DNA from: Porites lobata
Taxonomy: Eukaryota; Cnidaria; Anthozoa; Scleractinia; Poritidae
Length of the DNA stretch: 64,000 nt
Reading direction: 5' to 3'
Assembly (NCBI GenBank): GCA_942486035.1
Contig: CALNXK010000182.1
Location: 852,501-916,500, forward strand
Shown here: in pieces, positions 18,562 through 26,059 of the stretch
Position numbering within the stretch: position 1 is the stretch's first letter
How the letters are laid out: every line of letters starts with the position of its first letter
The notes under the pieces: model-generated
Databases searched by the model: none
The model's input: only the letters and a program-made list of their open reading frames with translations
Told to the model about the DNA's origin: nothing
Translations under genes and position numbers: made by a program

Positions 18562-19487
18562 ATGAATATTGAAGAATACAAAAAACTTGCAAGAAATAAA
18601 ATTGAAGCTGACGCTTTAACTCAACAGGTGAGAGATGTAATAAAAATAACAAAATGGCAAAAACAAGATATGCGGGAAGGTTTTAAAGAGACATTTAAAC
18701 CACTTATTAAATCTCAAGATAGCATTAAAGTATTGATGAGCAACAAAACGCAACTATAGCACAACTTAAAGCTAATCAACTTGCTCTTACACAAGGACTT
18801 AATCAAAACAGACTTGCTATAAATGAAGGATTTGATAAACTTGATGAGGTAAAAAGATGGGATTTGGCGCAATTACCAGGTTTTGAAGCAATTGAAGAGT
18901 CTAAAAAAGATGATGGAGTTTTACCCTCTACACCAGATGAGGGACCAAAAATAGCAAAATTTAAAGCTGAAGACCTAGATAGATATTTAAATAGTAAAGA
19001 AACACAAGATATACTCAAAACTAATGAATACCACAAACTCCCTTCTGAGTATTTTAAAGAGGATGTTTCTACCATTGATAAAGTAATTAATGATGTTAAC
19101 GATGATTTAGAAATTACAAGTCAAGCAATAAAAAACACTGCAATTTTTACACGAGACCCAAACGGTTATTTATTAGCTAAACCAGTAAGTAAAAAACCAC
19201 ATGAAAACACAATAAATTTTATAAATAAATATAATGTATTAAGCATATATGCAACAAATTTAAGTAATCTTAAGTATTATAAAACAAAATCTGGCTCTGG
19301 GATTGTTTACTTTAACGACCCACATCAACTTCTAGATAGACTTGAATTACTTGGTGGTTCAATTCTTGCTGGGAATAATGGTGTGATACCTGAGTTTTCT
19401 CAAATTGCCCATCTTCTCAACCAAATGAAAGTGATCTCAAAAAAACAACTAAATGATTTACTAAAAAATTATATACCTATTATATAA
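18562..19487 (+). pseudogene. Coiled-coil virion-block protein, frameshifted
   Basis: The ATG at 18562 follows a TATATAAA box. The first frame is open to TAG at 18757-18759. From about 18736 a second frame, without a start of its own, continues to the TAA at 19485-19487. The junction near 18733-18740 is most simply a one-base indel. The product would have a Gln/Asn/Leu-rich coiled-coil with repeats such as LALTQGLNQNRLAINEGF, a conserved-looking WDLAQLPGFEAIEE segment and a globular C-terminus. It ends 2 bases before the minor capsid start, so a structural role is likely, but the family is not one I can name. An alternative start 35 codons upstream at 18469 lies inside the ATPase gene and is rejected. 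Confidence 0.7.
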
Positions 19488-19489
19488 AA

Positions 19490-20257
19490 ATGGAAGAACG
19501 AGCTATTCACATTTCCTCAATAAATAGGGAAAAAAGAGGAGCAAGCAGACCTGGTGATTTTACTATTAAGTTTAATCCATCTTTGAAACTTGACCCTGAA
19601 ATGAAACACCAACTTGCTCTTGATCGGTTGTCTATGACCTACTCTTGGTATAACATTAGAAGTGATTATGGAAACAATAAAATCAAATACACTCATGATG
19701 GAAGAACTTGGCAAACAATTACTTTTACAGATGGAATGTACTCCTACTCTGATATCAATGATTACATTCATCAGTATATGGGGCAAAAGTCTCATCACTC
19801 AACAGATTCAAGTGGAAAAAAAACTTATTCAATCAATCTAACTTTTATACTATCTACCTATCGAGTTCTCATATCACTTGAAGGTGATTATCAACTTGAT
19901 TTGAGAGGAACAGAATTTGGAGACCTAATTGGTTTTGAAAAGAAACTTATTAATAAAACAGAGTATGGATCAAAACTACCAAATATCACAAATTCGATTG
20001 ATGTATTAAATATCAACACAACCGCAATAACTGATAGTATTGTAAATGGAATAAACACTAATACTATTGCTGTAAAACCAACTGATAATCTTACAAGGTC
20101 TTTTCCATTTACTTTCGAACCTAAAAGACCATTGTATTGCCCTTTATCATCATTTCAAATTGATGAAATGAGAATCTATGTGACAGACTCACTTGGTAGA
20201 GCAATAAATTTTAACGGTATTGATTGGTTTATGACTTTAATACTTCACTCTATGTAA
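19490..20257 (+). CDS. Minor capsid (penton) protein, single jelly-roll (255 aa)
   Basis: The length and beta-rich sequence fit the Polinton minor capsid protein that forms the pentameric vertices. Features visible are an early INREKRGASRPGDFTIKF segment, a central region of alternating hydrophobic strands with LRGTEFGDLIGFEKK, and the C-terminal strand pair RIYVTDSLGRAINFNGIDWFMTL by which these proteins are usually recognised. The start follows TTATATAAAAATG, 2 bases after the coiled-coil gene. It lies one gene upstream of the major capsid protein on the same strand. The frame is intact. Confidence 0.85.
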   Translation: MEERAIHISSINREKRGASRPGDFTIKFNPSLKLDPEMKHQLALDRLSMTYSWYNIRSDYGNNKIKYTHDGRTWQTITFTDGMYSYSDINDYIHQYMGQKSHHSTDSSGKKTYSINLTFILSTYRVLISLEGDYQLDLRGTEFGDLIGFEKKLINKTEYGSKLPNITNSIDVLNINTTAITDSIVNGINTNTIAVKPTDNLTRSFPFTFEPKRPLYCPLSSFQIDEMRIYVTDSLGRAINFNGIDWFMTLILHSM

Positions 20258-20276
20258 TATAACTAATAATATAAAA

Positions 20277-20645
20277 ATGAGTAGACAATCAGAGTTTAAA
20301 AAGAGATTTAACCCTGAATTAGGGCGATGTACAAGACAACATATTTATGGTGAAGGAATGATGGATGTGTTTAAATCTGTTGGTTCAAAATTATTTGGAA
20401 AGACAATGAAAAAAGCTGGTAAAAAAGCAGTGACAGCAGCTGCAACAAAAACTGGTGAACATGTTGGTAAGAAGGCTGGTGATAAAATAGTGCAAATGTT
20501 ATCAAAAGGCAATCCCTCCCGAAAACCCCCTGCTAAAAAAGTTAATTTTAATAAAAATGCCGAAACAATAAATCAACAAGAGATAGATCAAATGTTGAAT
20601 AACCTTCTTAGTGGAGGTTCAACACGTAAGAGAAAAATTATATAA
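20277..20645 (+). CDS. Basic virion protein with adenain-type site (122 aa)
   Basis: Near residue 26 the sequence IYGEG fits the adenovirus protease consensus (M/I/L)xGx-G. It is followed by an amphipathic helix-like segment, MMDVFKSVGSKLFGKTMKK, and an Ala/Lys-rich stretch that continues it. The arrangement of cleavage site then amphipathic helix resembles adenovirus pVI, a membrane-lytic cement protein, and the Lys richness also fits a core protein. It sits between the minor and major capsid genes and has a TAATATAAAAATG start box. The family assignment is inferential, but the protease site is seen directly. Confidence 0.65.
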   Translation: MSRQSEFKKRFNPELGRCTRQHIYGEGMMDVFKSVGSKLFGKTMKKAGKKAVTAAATKTGEHVGKKAGDKIVQMLSKGNPSRKPPAKKVNFNKNAETINQQEIDQMLNNLLSGGSTRKRKII

Positions 20646-20658
20646 TTATTAAAATAAA

Positions 20659-21972
20659 ATGAAGTCATTTAGAAATCCAAAATATTTAGATAGATATGAA
20701 GATGTTGTATTTGACCTGGAACAGACTCTAGATGCTGCTCCAGCAAATAACGCTCACCAAACTAAAACAGGTCTTAGATTTGTTGCTGATAATACAGGAG
20801 AAACTACTCCTTTTGATTGGTATAACGCACGATTATCAATGGATTTTAAAGTAAATAAACTAGCAGATGGAGGAAATATTGCAGCTAACGATCATAACGG
20901 AATTGTAAATGGTAGTAACTCCTTTATAGAAAAATTAAGTATCCTAGCAAATGGTCGAGAAGTTTATAGTTGTAACTACGCAAATCATGCTGTAAATATT
21001 AAAAATTTGCTTGAGTATAATCCTTCTTATGCAGAGAGTGTTTCTACAAACGAATTTTATTTTCTTGATACATCAAGAGCTGCAGAGGAAAGAGAATTTG
21101 AAGTTAGTGGCACAAATCAGTTAGCTAAAAGAAAAGCAACTTATAATAAAGGTTTTCATAAAAGGAAATTACTATTAGGTACATCAGCCACAGTAAACTG
21201 TGAAATTCCTCTTAATAGATATTCTTTCTTTGAAGCATTGGAAGATAAACTACTTCCTAATACAAAAATCGAACTCAATATTGAAATTGAAAAAGATGCA
21301 AATTTAATTTTTCAAGCTGCTGATGATTGTAGAGTTATTATAACAAGACTACAACTTTTTATTCCAAAACTTACGTTTAATTCAGAAGGACAAAAGCTGT
21401 ATATGGAAAATTATCTTAAACCTTACAAATGGGTATATTTGAATGAAGTAGTTGAAAGGTCAAATAATTCACAGCAACAGACAGGACATTTTAGAATTAC
21501 AAATGCTATTTCAAAGCCAAGGCATGTATTTGTTTTTGGAATTGATACAGCAAGAATTGATTCACAAACAGCAAATCCATTTTTATACGACACTTTTGAT
21601 CTACCAAATAATGCTAATATAAGAGATTGTCACCTAGAAGTTGCAAATGGAAACGAATATCCATTTATTCACTTTAAACCTTCTACAGATATGTCAAGAG
21701 TTTTTAGAAATGTAATGTCATACGTCTATGCAAATAATGATTATCAAGGTGGAACGTTACTTAATATAAGTAATTTTAAATCTTTATTTCCTTTTGTTTA
21801 TTTTGACCTGACAAAACAAAAAATGGATATCAAAGATGGAGTTACAGAATTAGCATTTCATTACGAATTATCTGCTAATCCAAACGCTGATTATAATATT
21901 TACGCGCTAGTCTTACACGAAAGAATAGCAGAAATATCACAACAAGATGGAAAATTATTACTTCGTGCTTAA
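20659..21972 (+). CDS. Major capsid protein, double jelly-roll (437 aa)
   Basis: Forms the hexameric shell. The sequence fits Polinton major capsid proteins in length and pattern. An N-terminal jelly-roll begins near PFDWYNARLSMDFKV (residue about 53) and continues through NSFIEKLSILANGREVY. A linker with a charged helix follows, then a second jelly-roll ending in FPFVYFDLTKQKMDI and a final NIYALVLHE strand. The start has an AAAATAAAATG box, 13 bases after the previous gene. The frame is intact, so the protein could still be made. Confidence 0.9.
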   Translation: MKSFRNPKYLDRYEDVVFDLEQTLDAAPANNAHQTKTGLRFVADNTGETTPFDWYNARLSMDFKVNKLADGGNIAANDHNGIVNGSNSFIEKLSILANGREVYSCNYANHAVNIKNLLEYNPSYAESVSTNEFYFLDTSRAAEEREFEVSGTNQLAKRKATYNKGFHKRKLLLGTSATVNCEIPLNRYSFFEALEDKLLPNTKIELNIEIEKDANLIFQAADDCRVIITRLQLFIPKLTFNSEGQKLYMENYLKPYKWVYLNEVVERSNNSQQQTGHFRITNAISKPRHVFVFGIDTARIDSQTANPFLYDTFDLPNNANIRDCHLEVANGNEYPFIHFKPSTDMSRVFRNVMSYVYANNDYQGGTLLNISNFKSLFPFVYFDLTKQKMDIKDGVTELAFHYELSANPNADYNIYALVLHERIAEISQQDGKLLLRA

Positions 21973-22006
21973 TCTAAAAATAGAATTAATAAAATGAATA
22001 TATAAA

Positions 22007-22594
22007 ATGGAAAAAAAATTAAAAAAAATACTAAGTAGTAAATTAAGTATTAATAATGGAGAATATAAAAAATATATTATTCATTTAACATCTACTCAAA
22101 TACATTCTTTTTATTTTAAATGCTACAATCCACAATTCTTTAAAGGAGGTGAAAAAATTAATCTTAATTATGCAAAAACTAATCGCAAAAAACCATTTGT
22201 AGTTTTTTTAAATAAATCTCAAATTAAAGATGTTAATAAAGCAAAACGTAATCAAACCAAATATATTTTATTATTACCATATAAACAACTAAAAAAAACA
22301 TGTCCTTTTATAATTAAAATAAATAATAAAATAGAAGAAATAAAAAAATTAATAAAACAACCAAAAGTTGATAAAAAAGAAGATTTAATAAAACAACCTA
22401 AAAAACCTAAAAAGAAAGTTGATAAAAAAGAAGATTTAATAAAACAACCTAAAAAACCTAAAAAGAAAGTTGATAAAAAAGAAGATTTAATAAAACAACC
22501 AAAATTTAATAAAAAAACTAAAAAAACTAAAAAACCTAAAAAAAAGAAAATGGAAGATTTAATTAAAAATTACATAAAAACTTTATATATATAA
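22007..22594 (+). CDS. Lysine-rich repeat protein, unknown (195 aa)
   Basis: Not recognised. The first 115 residues are a basic domain with alternating hydrophobic segments. Residues about 120-180 repeat the module DKKEDLIKQPKKPKKK, encoded by near-identical 48-nt tandem repeats. The tail is strongly positive and could bind DNA, like an adenovirus core protein, but this is inference. The start box is TATATAAAATG after the major capsid gene. The plus-strand virion block ends here at convergent junction 2. The repeats may change length by slippage. Confidence 0.65.
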   Translation: MEKKLKKILSSKLSINNGEYKKYIIHLTSTQIHSFYFKCYNPQFFKGGEKINLNYAKTNRKKPFVVFLNKSQIKDVNKAKRNQTKYILLLPYKQLKKTCPFIIKINNKIEEIKKLIKQPKVDKKEDLIKQPKKPKKKVDKKEDLIKQPKKPKKKVDKKEDLIKQPKFNKKTKKTKKPKKKKMEDLIKNYIKTLYI

Positions 22595-22618
22595 AATTAT
22601 ATCTTTATCATTTTTTTT

Positions 22619-22645
22619 ATTTCTAAATAATAATTATTTAGAAAT
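22619..22645. terminator. Perfect AT palindrome at convergent junction 2
   Basis: 13-bp arms (left arm ATTTCTAAATAAT) around one A, between the plus-strand stop at 22594 and the minus-strand stop at 22645. Confidence 0.6.
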
Positions 22646-23460
22646 TAGGCATTTTTCTCAATTATATGAATTACCTTATAATGTATTTCTAGTTTTTCTT
22701 TAGTAGTAAATGCTTTTGTGCAATATTCACATGGAATACGAACGCCATCCATATATTTATGTATTAGCTTGCTTATTTTGTCATAATCATTACTAAGTAT
22801 AAATGCATAATTATTATCACGATACTTTTTCTTCATTTTCAGTTGATCTTCTGATATGTTGTAATTATTAGTTGGTGATTTAAATTCAATACAGAGTCCT
22901 TGATAATCATTGTGATAATCAAGAATCATAAGATCTGGTTGGCCGCGCATGTAGCCTTTTTTCCAACTGTTAATTCTTTTTTCTCATGTATCTTGGTTTT
23001 CACCAAGTCCTGGTACTAATATAGAATCAGGATAAAAATTTCTAATTAATTCAACAACTTTTGTGTGGAGGTCCATCTCATTTTCAATCTTAAACATTTT
23101 ATTATTTGGGTTGTCAAAAAGTTTGTAATATCCATATTTTCTTATTGATGGAAGTACTTTTGAAATAACCCATTTTTTGAACTTTTTTGCAGATTCCAAT
23201 TTTGAGGATAAAACAAGGGAATAAAATCCAGATTCATTTAAAAAAATACACCATCTGACCTGACCCGTCGTTTCGACGGGGCAGCTTTTTTGGTCTTCAT
23301 TATCAACATGTTTTCTAATTGCTTGATTAGTATCACTATAACCTAGAATATTAGCAATATCTTTTCCTCGAAACCAAATATTTTGCTGTTTGTCTATATA
23401 AGATTTTAAATCAAGTCCTAATGCTTCATTTTTAAAACTTTTTTCTAACATGTTTGCCAT
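22645..23460 (-). pseudogene. Bro-N + VRR-NUC-like nuclease + C2H2 finger gene, with in-frame stop
   Basis: The N-terminal part (23460-22984) is a Bro-N/antirepressor-type DNA-binding domain: WFRGKDIANILGYSD, an NESGFYSLVLSSKLESAKKFKKWV segment and VLPSIRKYGYY. The same frame continues after a TGA at about 22981-22983 into a nuclease-like region with GQPDLMILDYH, then IEFKSPTNN (the D..ExK pattern of VRR-NUC/restriction-type nucleases). It ends in a C-terminal finger CEYC with HYKVIH at classical C2H2 spacing. Because the frame is unchanged on both sides of the TGA, this is one gene of about 271 codons with a nonsense mutation. The start box is AAATAAAATG. Bro proteins regulate viral or host transcription, and the nuclease role is inferred. 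Confidence 0.75.
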
Positions 23461-23529
23461 TTTATTTTATACTTTTTATATTTAAGCTTGTTTTTAAAAT
23501 CAATTTAATATAATTATTAAAATAAAAAA

Positions 23530-24369
23530 ATGACTACTTATTTTGAATATGGAGTAAAACTTACAGATGGCCAAAAGTCAAAATTGGCTTCTGCAATAGT
23601 AAATCAATCACCACTAACTCTTCGGTTAAAACATGGACATCTTAAAGGTTCTGATGAGTTAATGCTAACAAAAAGACAAATAAATAAAATAGAAAAATCA
23701 CTGGCAAATGGCACAGGTTCAGATATAAAGATAAGTAAAACTCAGATTAGAAAATCTGTAAAACATGGTGGAAACTTATTTTCATCACTTGCTTCTATTG
23801 GAGCAAAAGTACTACCTTACGCAATAAAAGGAATTTCAAAAGTTGCTCCTGCACTAGCAACCGGTGCTGCAACCGCACTTGGAGAAATTGGCCTAAATAA
23901 AATATTTGGAAAAGGTATTACAATACCACAAAAGTTTTTACCAATGTTACCTCCTCTTGCAAGAGAATTTACCGAATCACAAATAAATCAAATTAACAAA
24001 GCTTATAAATCAGGTGGACGGCTGGTTATAAAACCAACTCGTAGACAGATAGAAGGAGGATTTCTTGGTACTCTTGCTTCTATTGGAATTCCAATAGCAA
24101 TTAGTTTGGTATCTAAAATGTTAGGTAGTGGACTTCAGGTTGATAGACGTGGATCGTATAATACAGCAAATGTTTATGTACCACATCCTCCTCCTCTATC
24201 CACACATGGTGAGGGTTATCCTTATCGCTCACCACCCTTTATTGGCTCTTGGGAAAACCCTATTGGAATGGGAGTTAAAAAAAAAAAGTCCAAATCCAAG
24301 GGAAAAAGACTACTACTAGGAAAAAACAGCCCATTCAACTCAATCCCCATTCTAGGAACCATTTTGTAA
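23530..24369 (+). CDS. Polinton virion protein with two GG-led hydrophobic segments (279 aa)
   Basis: The N-terminal 75 residues contain three similar LT/SxxQ...K units (KLTDGQKSKL, MLTKRQINKI, KISKTQIRKS). After a GG at about residue 81 comes a hydrophobic segment (SLASIGAKVLPYAIKG), and after IEGG at about 177 a second (FLGTLASIGIPIAISLVSKML). IEGG-F and IFGKG (about residue 127) fit adenain cleavage patterns, so the product is probably a precursor cut in the particle. A PHPPPL stretch and a basic KKKKSKSKGKR tail follow. It ends at 24369, where the protease begins. Cnidarian Polinton relatives seem to share this layout, but its function (perhaps membrane disruption) is not known. The start has an A-rich ATAAAAAAATG box. 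Confidence 0.7.
   Translation: MTTYFEYGVKLTDGQKSKLASAIVNQSPLTLRLKHGHLKGSDELMLTKRQINKIEKSLANGTGSDIKISKTQIRKSVKHGGNLFSSLASIGAKVLPYAIKGISKVAPALATGAATALGEIGLNKIFGKGITIPQKFLPMLPPLAREFTESQINQINKAYKSGGRLVIKPTRRQIEGGFLGTLASIGIPIAISLVSKMLGSGLQVDRRGSYNTANVYVPHPPPLSTHGEGYPYRSPPFIGSWENPIGMGVKKKKSKSKGKRLLLGKNSPFNSIPILGTIL
24321..24327 (+). promoter_or_regulatory. In-phase A AAA AAC slippery heptamer
   Basis: The zero-frame codons GGA AAA AAC of the virion gene place A AAA AAC in the exact phase for -1 slippage. The -1 frame is open from 24279 into the protease ORF with no AUG. I see no obvious downstream pseudoknot. It may be a chance A-run in an AT-rich gene. Confidence 0.4.
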
Positions 24370-24800
24370 TTAAACCTCTATCCAACTTTAACCTTTTGGA
24401 TTGGATAAAAAGACTTGGTATTAAACATTTTAGAGACATATATAGTCGTGATGGACTTCCTAAAAAGATTAGAAAAGAATGTGGAATAATTAATCTAGAT
24501 GATATTCAAGGTCCTGGAACACACTGGGTTTGTTATAGAAATCTTGGTTCAGTGGTTGAGTACTTTGATCCATTTGGGCTGATAATGCCAAATGAAGCAT
24601 TAGAGTATTTTCAGACTTCTGGAAAACGTATTGTTTACTCAATGGATGAAATACAAAATCGCAATACTGTTCTCTGTGGTTACTGGTGTTTATATTATTT
24701 GTTTGAGAGACAACGTGGTACTAGTATTCTAGATGTAATACATAACCCATATTTTGATGATGACAACAGTGATTTTATAAAAGCCTACTTTGGAGGATAA
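24369..24800 (+). CDS. PRO: Adenovirus-type maturation protease (C5-like cysteine protease)
   Basis: Cleaves virion precursors. The catalytic His is in GTHWVCY, the acidic partner in VEYFDPFG, the oxyanion Gln in EIQNRN and the nucleophile Cys in VLCGYWCLYY. The homologous-looking N-terminus (PLSNF, near 24375) begins just after the preceding gene stops. There is no AUG in this frame until well inside the domain. The codon overlapping the TAA stop is AUU (24369-24371), and a UUG lies at 24396. Translation therefore needs non-AUG reinitiation, -1 frameshifting from the slippery site at 24321, or the start has been lost by mutation. I use the overlap codon as start. Target-like sites exist in the products at 20277, 23530 and 25652. 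Confidence 0.85.
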   Translation: MKPLSNFNLLDWIKRLGIKHFRDIYSRDGLPKKIRKECGIINLDDIQGPGTHWVCYRNLGSVVEYFDPFGLIMPNEALEYFQTSGKRIVYSMDEIQNRNTVLCGYWCLYYLFERQRGTSILDVIHNPYFDDDNSDFIKAYFGG

Positions 24801-24825
24801 ATATAAAAAACCTACTTTGTAGAAA

Positions 24826-24856
24826 AAATATAATATTTTTATTAAATATTATATTT
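24826..24856. terminator. AT palindrome at convergent junction 3
   Basis: 13-bp inverse arms (AAATATAATATTT and AAATATTATATTT) around TTATT, between the protease stop at 24800 and the minus-strand stop at 24878. Confidence 0.55.
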
Positions 24857-24877
24857 ACGTAATTTCTTTATAATTAT

Positions 24878-25222
24878 TTATTCACTATCCACTGGTAAAT
24901 CCTTTAGCTGTTTAACCTTCTCAACTTTACTATTTAGATCTTTAACACCATCAACTATGTCAATAAAGTTTGAATAAATGTCAATAAGACGATAAAGTTT
25001 CTTCTTTTTATCATTATTTATTTGCAACCAAGAATACTCCTCATTTCTTATTTTTTTCCACATCTCACATTCACCAGCCATTAACACTCTAGAAAAATCT
25101 TCGTTTTTCTTTCTAAGAGACTCCAACTCATTATATATTTTTGTTCGCACTTCTTTCTCAAAATCCTTGATTGTTTTAACAGTCATATTTTTCTCTATCT
25201 CAGAAAAGAATTTAGCCTCCAT
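24878..25222 (-). CDS. Unknown helical protein (114 aa)
   Basis: Not recognised. The sequence is charged and probably coiled-coil through most of its length (IKDFEKEVRTKIYNELE and further heptad-like stretches), with one Trp-containing centre and no membrane segment. The start is TATAGTAAATG. It lies 3 bases after the 65-aa gene on the same strand, so the two are likely co-expressed. Confidence 0.55.
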   Translation of the reverse strand: MEAKFFSEIEKNMTVKTIKDFEKEVRTKIYNELESLRKKNEDFSRVLMAGECEMWKKIRNEEYSWLQINNDKKKKLYRLIDIYSNFIDIVDGVKDLNSKVEKVKQLKDLPVDSE

Positions 25223-25225
25223 TTA

Positions 25226-25423
25226 CTATATAAACAGATAATTACCTTTTATAATATTACTTAAAGTATTTGATTTCTCACTTATTTCCATTAACAACTC
25301 AAATATTTTTATAAACCTAGAATCATTTTCCATTCTATAATGCACAGCATTTTCATAACTCATGTTAAGGCTGTTGTATATTTTTTGAAGTTCACTTTTA
25401 ACAAAATTAGATCTAGTAGTCAT
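25226..25423 (-). CDS. Unknown small helical protein (65 aa)
   Basis: Not recognised. Short, helical and mixed-charge, with an AT-rich start region GATAAAAAATATG. Transcription would diverge from the zinc-ribbon gene at 25449, leaving only 25 bases between the two starts. Length and position are the only support, besides the matching start-site style. Confidence 0.4.
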   Translation of the reverse strand: MTTRSNFVKSELQKIYNSLNMSYENAVHYRMENDSRFIKIFELLMEISEKSNTLSNIIKGNYLFI

Positions 25424-25448
25424 ATTTTTTATCTAAACATTATATTAA

Positions 25449-25637
25449 ATGAAAGAAACTTATTGTATCGTAGATAAAAGAGTAACTCCTTGTACAGAGC
25501 CAAGTGGTTACCAACAAGATAAAAGAGGTAGAACTCAATTCTTTTGTAGATGTGCAGTTTGTGGAAATAAAAAAGTTAGATATGTGAAAAATGGATCAGC
25601 TTTTCAAACTGGAAGTGGTAAAAAGTCAAAAAACTAA
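25449..25637 (+). CDS. Small zinc-ribbon protein (62 aa), DUF5679-like
   Basis: Two Cys pairs (YC..., C..C in FFCRCAVCGNKK) with a conserved-looking RGRTQ segment between them resemble the short zinc ribbons (DUF5679 type) common in giant viruses and Polintons. The start box is TATATTAAATG. It stops 14 bases before the phospholipase ATG, in a different frame. The phospholipase frame is also open just upstream, so an ancestral fusion broken by a frameshift is possible. Confidence 0.55.
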   Translation: MKETYCIVDKRVTPCTEPSGYQQDKRGRTQFFCRCAVCGNKKVRYVKNGSAFQTGSGKKSKN

Positions 25638-25651
25638 TTAGCCCGTCAGTG

Positions 25652-26059
25652 ATGGCGGGCGGTGCTATAGATATTCACAAGCAAATTGGTAAATTACCAA
25701 AACCAAAAGGTGGATGGACATTACCAGGTCATAAATATACTGGTCCTTATAATGATCTTGAAAACCAACTAAGATATAATCCGGAAACTGGTGAAATATT
25801 AGAAATTTACGATCAACCAACTGTGGCAACTGATGCAGTTAGTATGCAACATGATGTAGATTACTCAGTTTGTGGAAATAAACCAAAAAGTGAACAAGTA
25901 AAATGTAAAAATGAAGCTGATAGAAAAATGATAAAATCACTAGATGAAATTCCTTGGAAAAAAAGACAATGGGGTCATGCTATGGCTAGAACTATGATAA
26001 ATACAAAACAAAAACTTGGTCTTGGTCTTGGTCTAGGTTTAAACGTGAGTCGGCGTTGA
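25652..26059 (+). CDS. Parvovirus-type phospholipase A2 (about 135 aa)
   Basis: The calcium loop is in LPGHKYTGPYNDLE, and the catalytic His-Asp pair is in MQHDVDYSVC, followed by further Cys and AD residues as in the secreted-type PLA2 of parvovirus capsids. Such enzymes breach endosomal membranes during entry. The N-terminus MAGGA fits the adenain consensus MxGG-x, so the protein may be released or trimmed by the protease at 24369. The ATG lies in a GC-rich hairpin-like spot (GCCCGTCAGTGATGGCGGGC) unusual for this element. The C-terminus is a Gly-Leu repeat. The stop TGA overlaps the integrase start. Confidence 0.8.
   Translation: MAGGAIDIHKQIGKLPKPKGGWTLPGHKYTGPYNDLENQLRYNPETGEILEIYDQPTVATDAVSMQHDVDYSVCGNKPKSEQVKCKNEADRKMIKSLDEIPWKKRQWGHAMARTMINTKQKLGLGLGLGLNVSRR

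Noticed and set aside
24277..24287. A-run as a second frameshift site
   Set aside because: Slippage there could also reach the protease frame, but a plain A-run in an AT-rich gene is weak evidence; the A AAA AAC heptamer is the better candidate.
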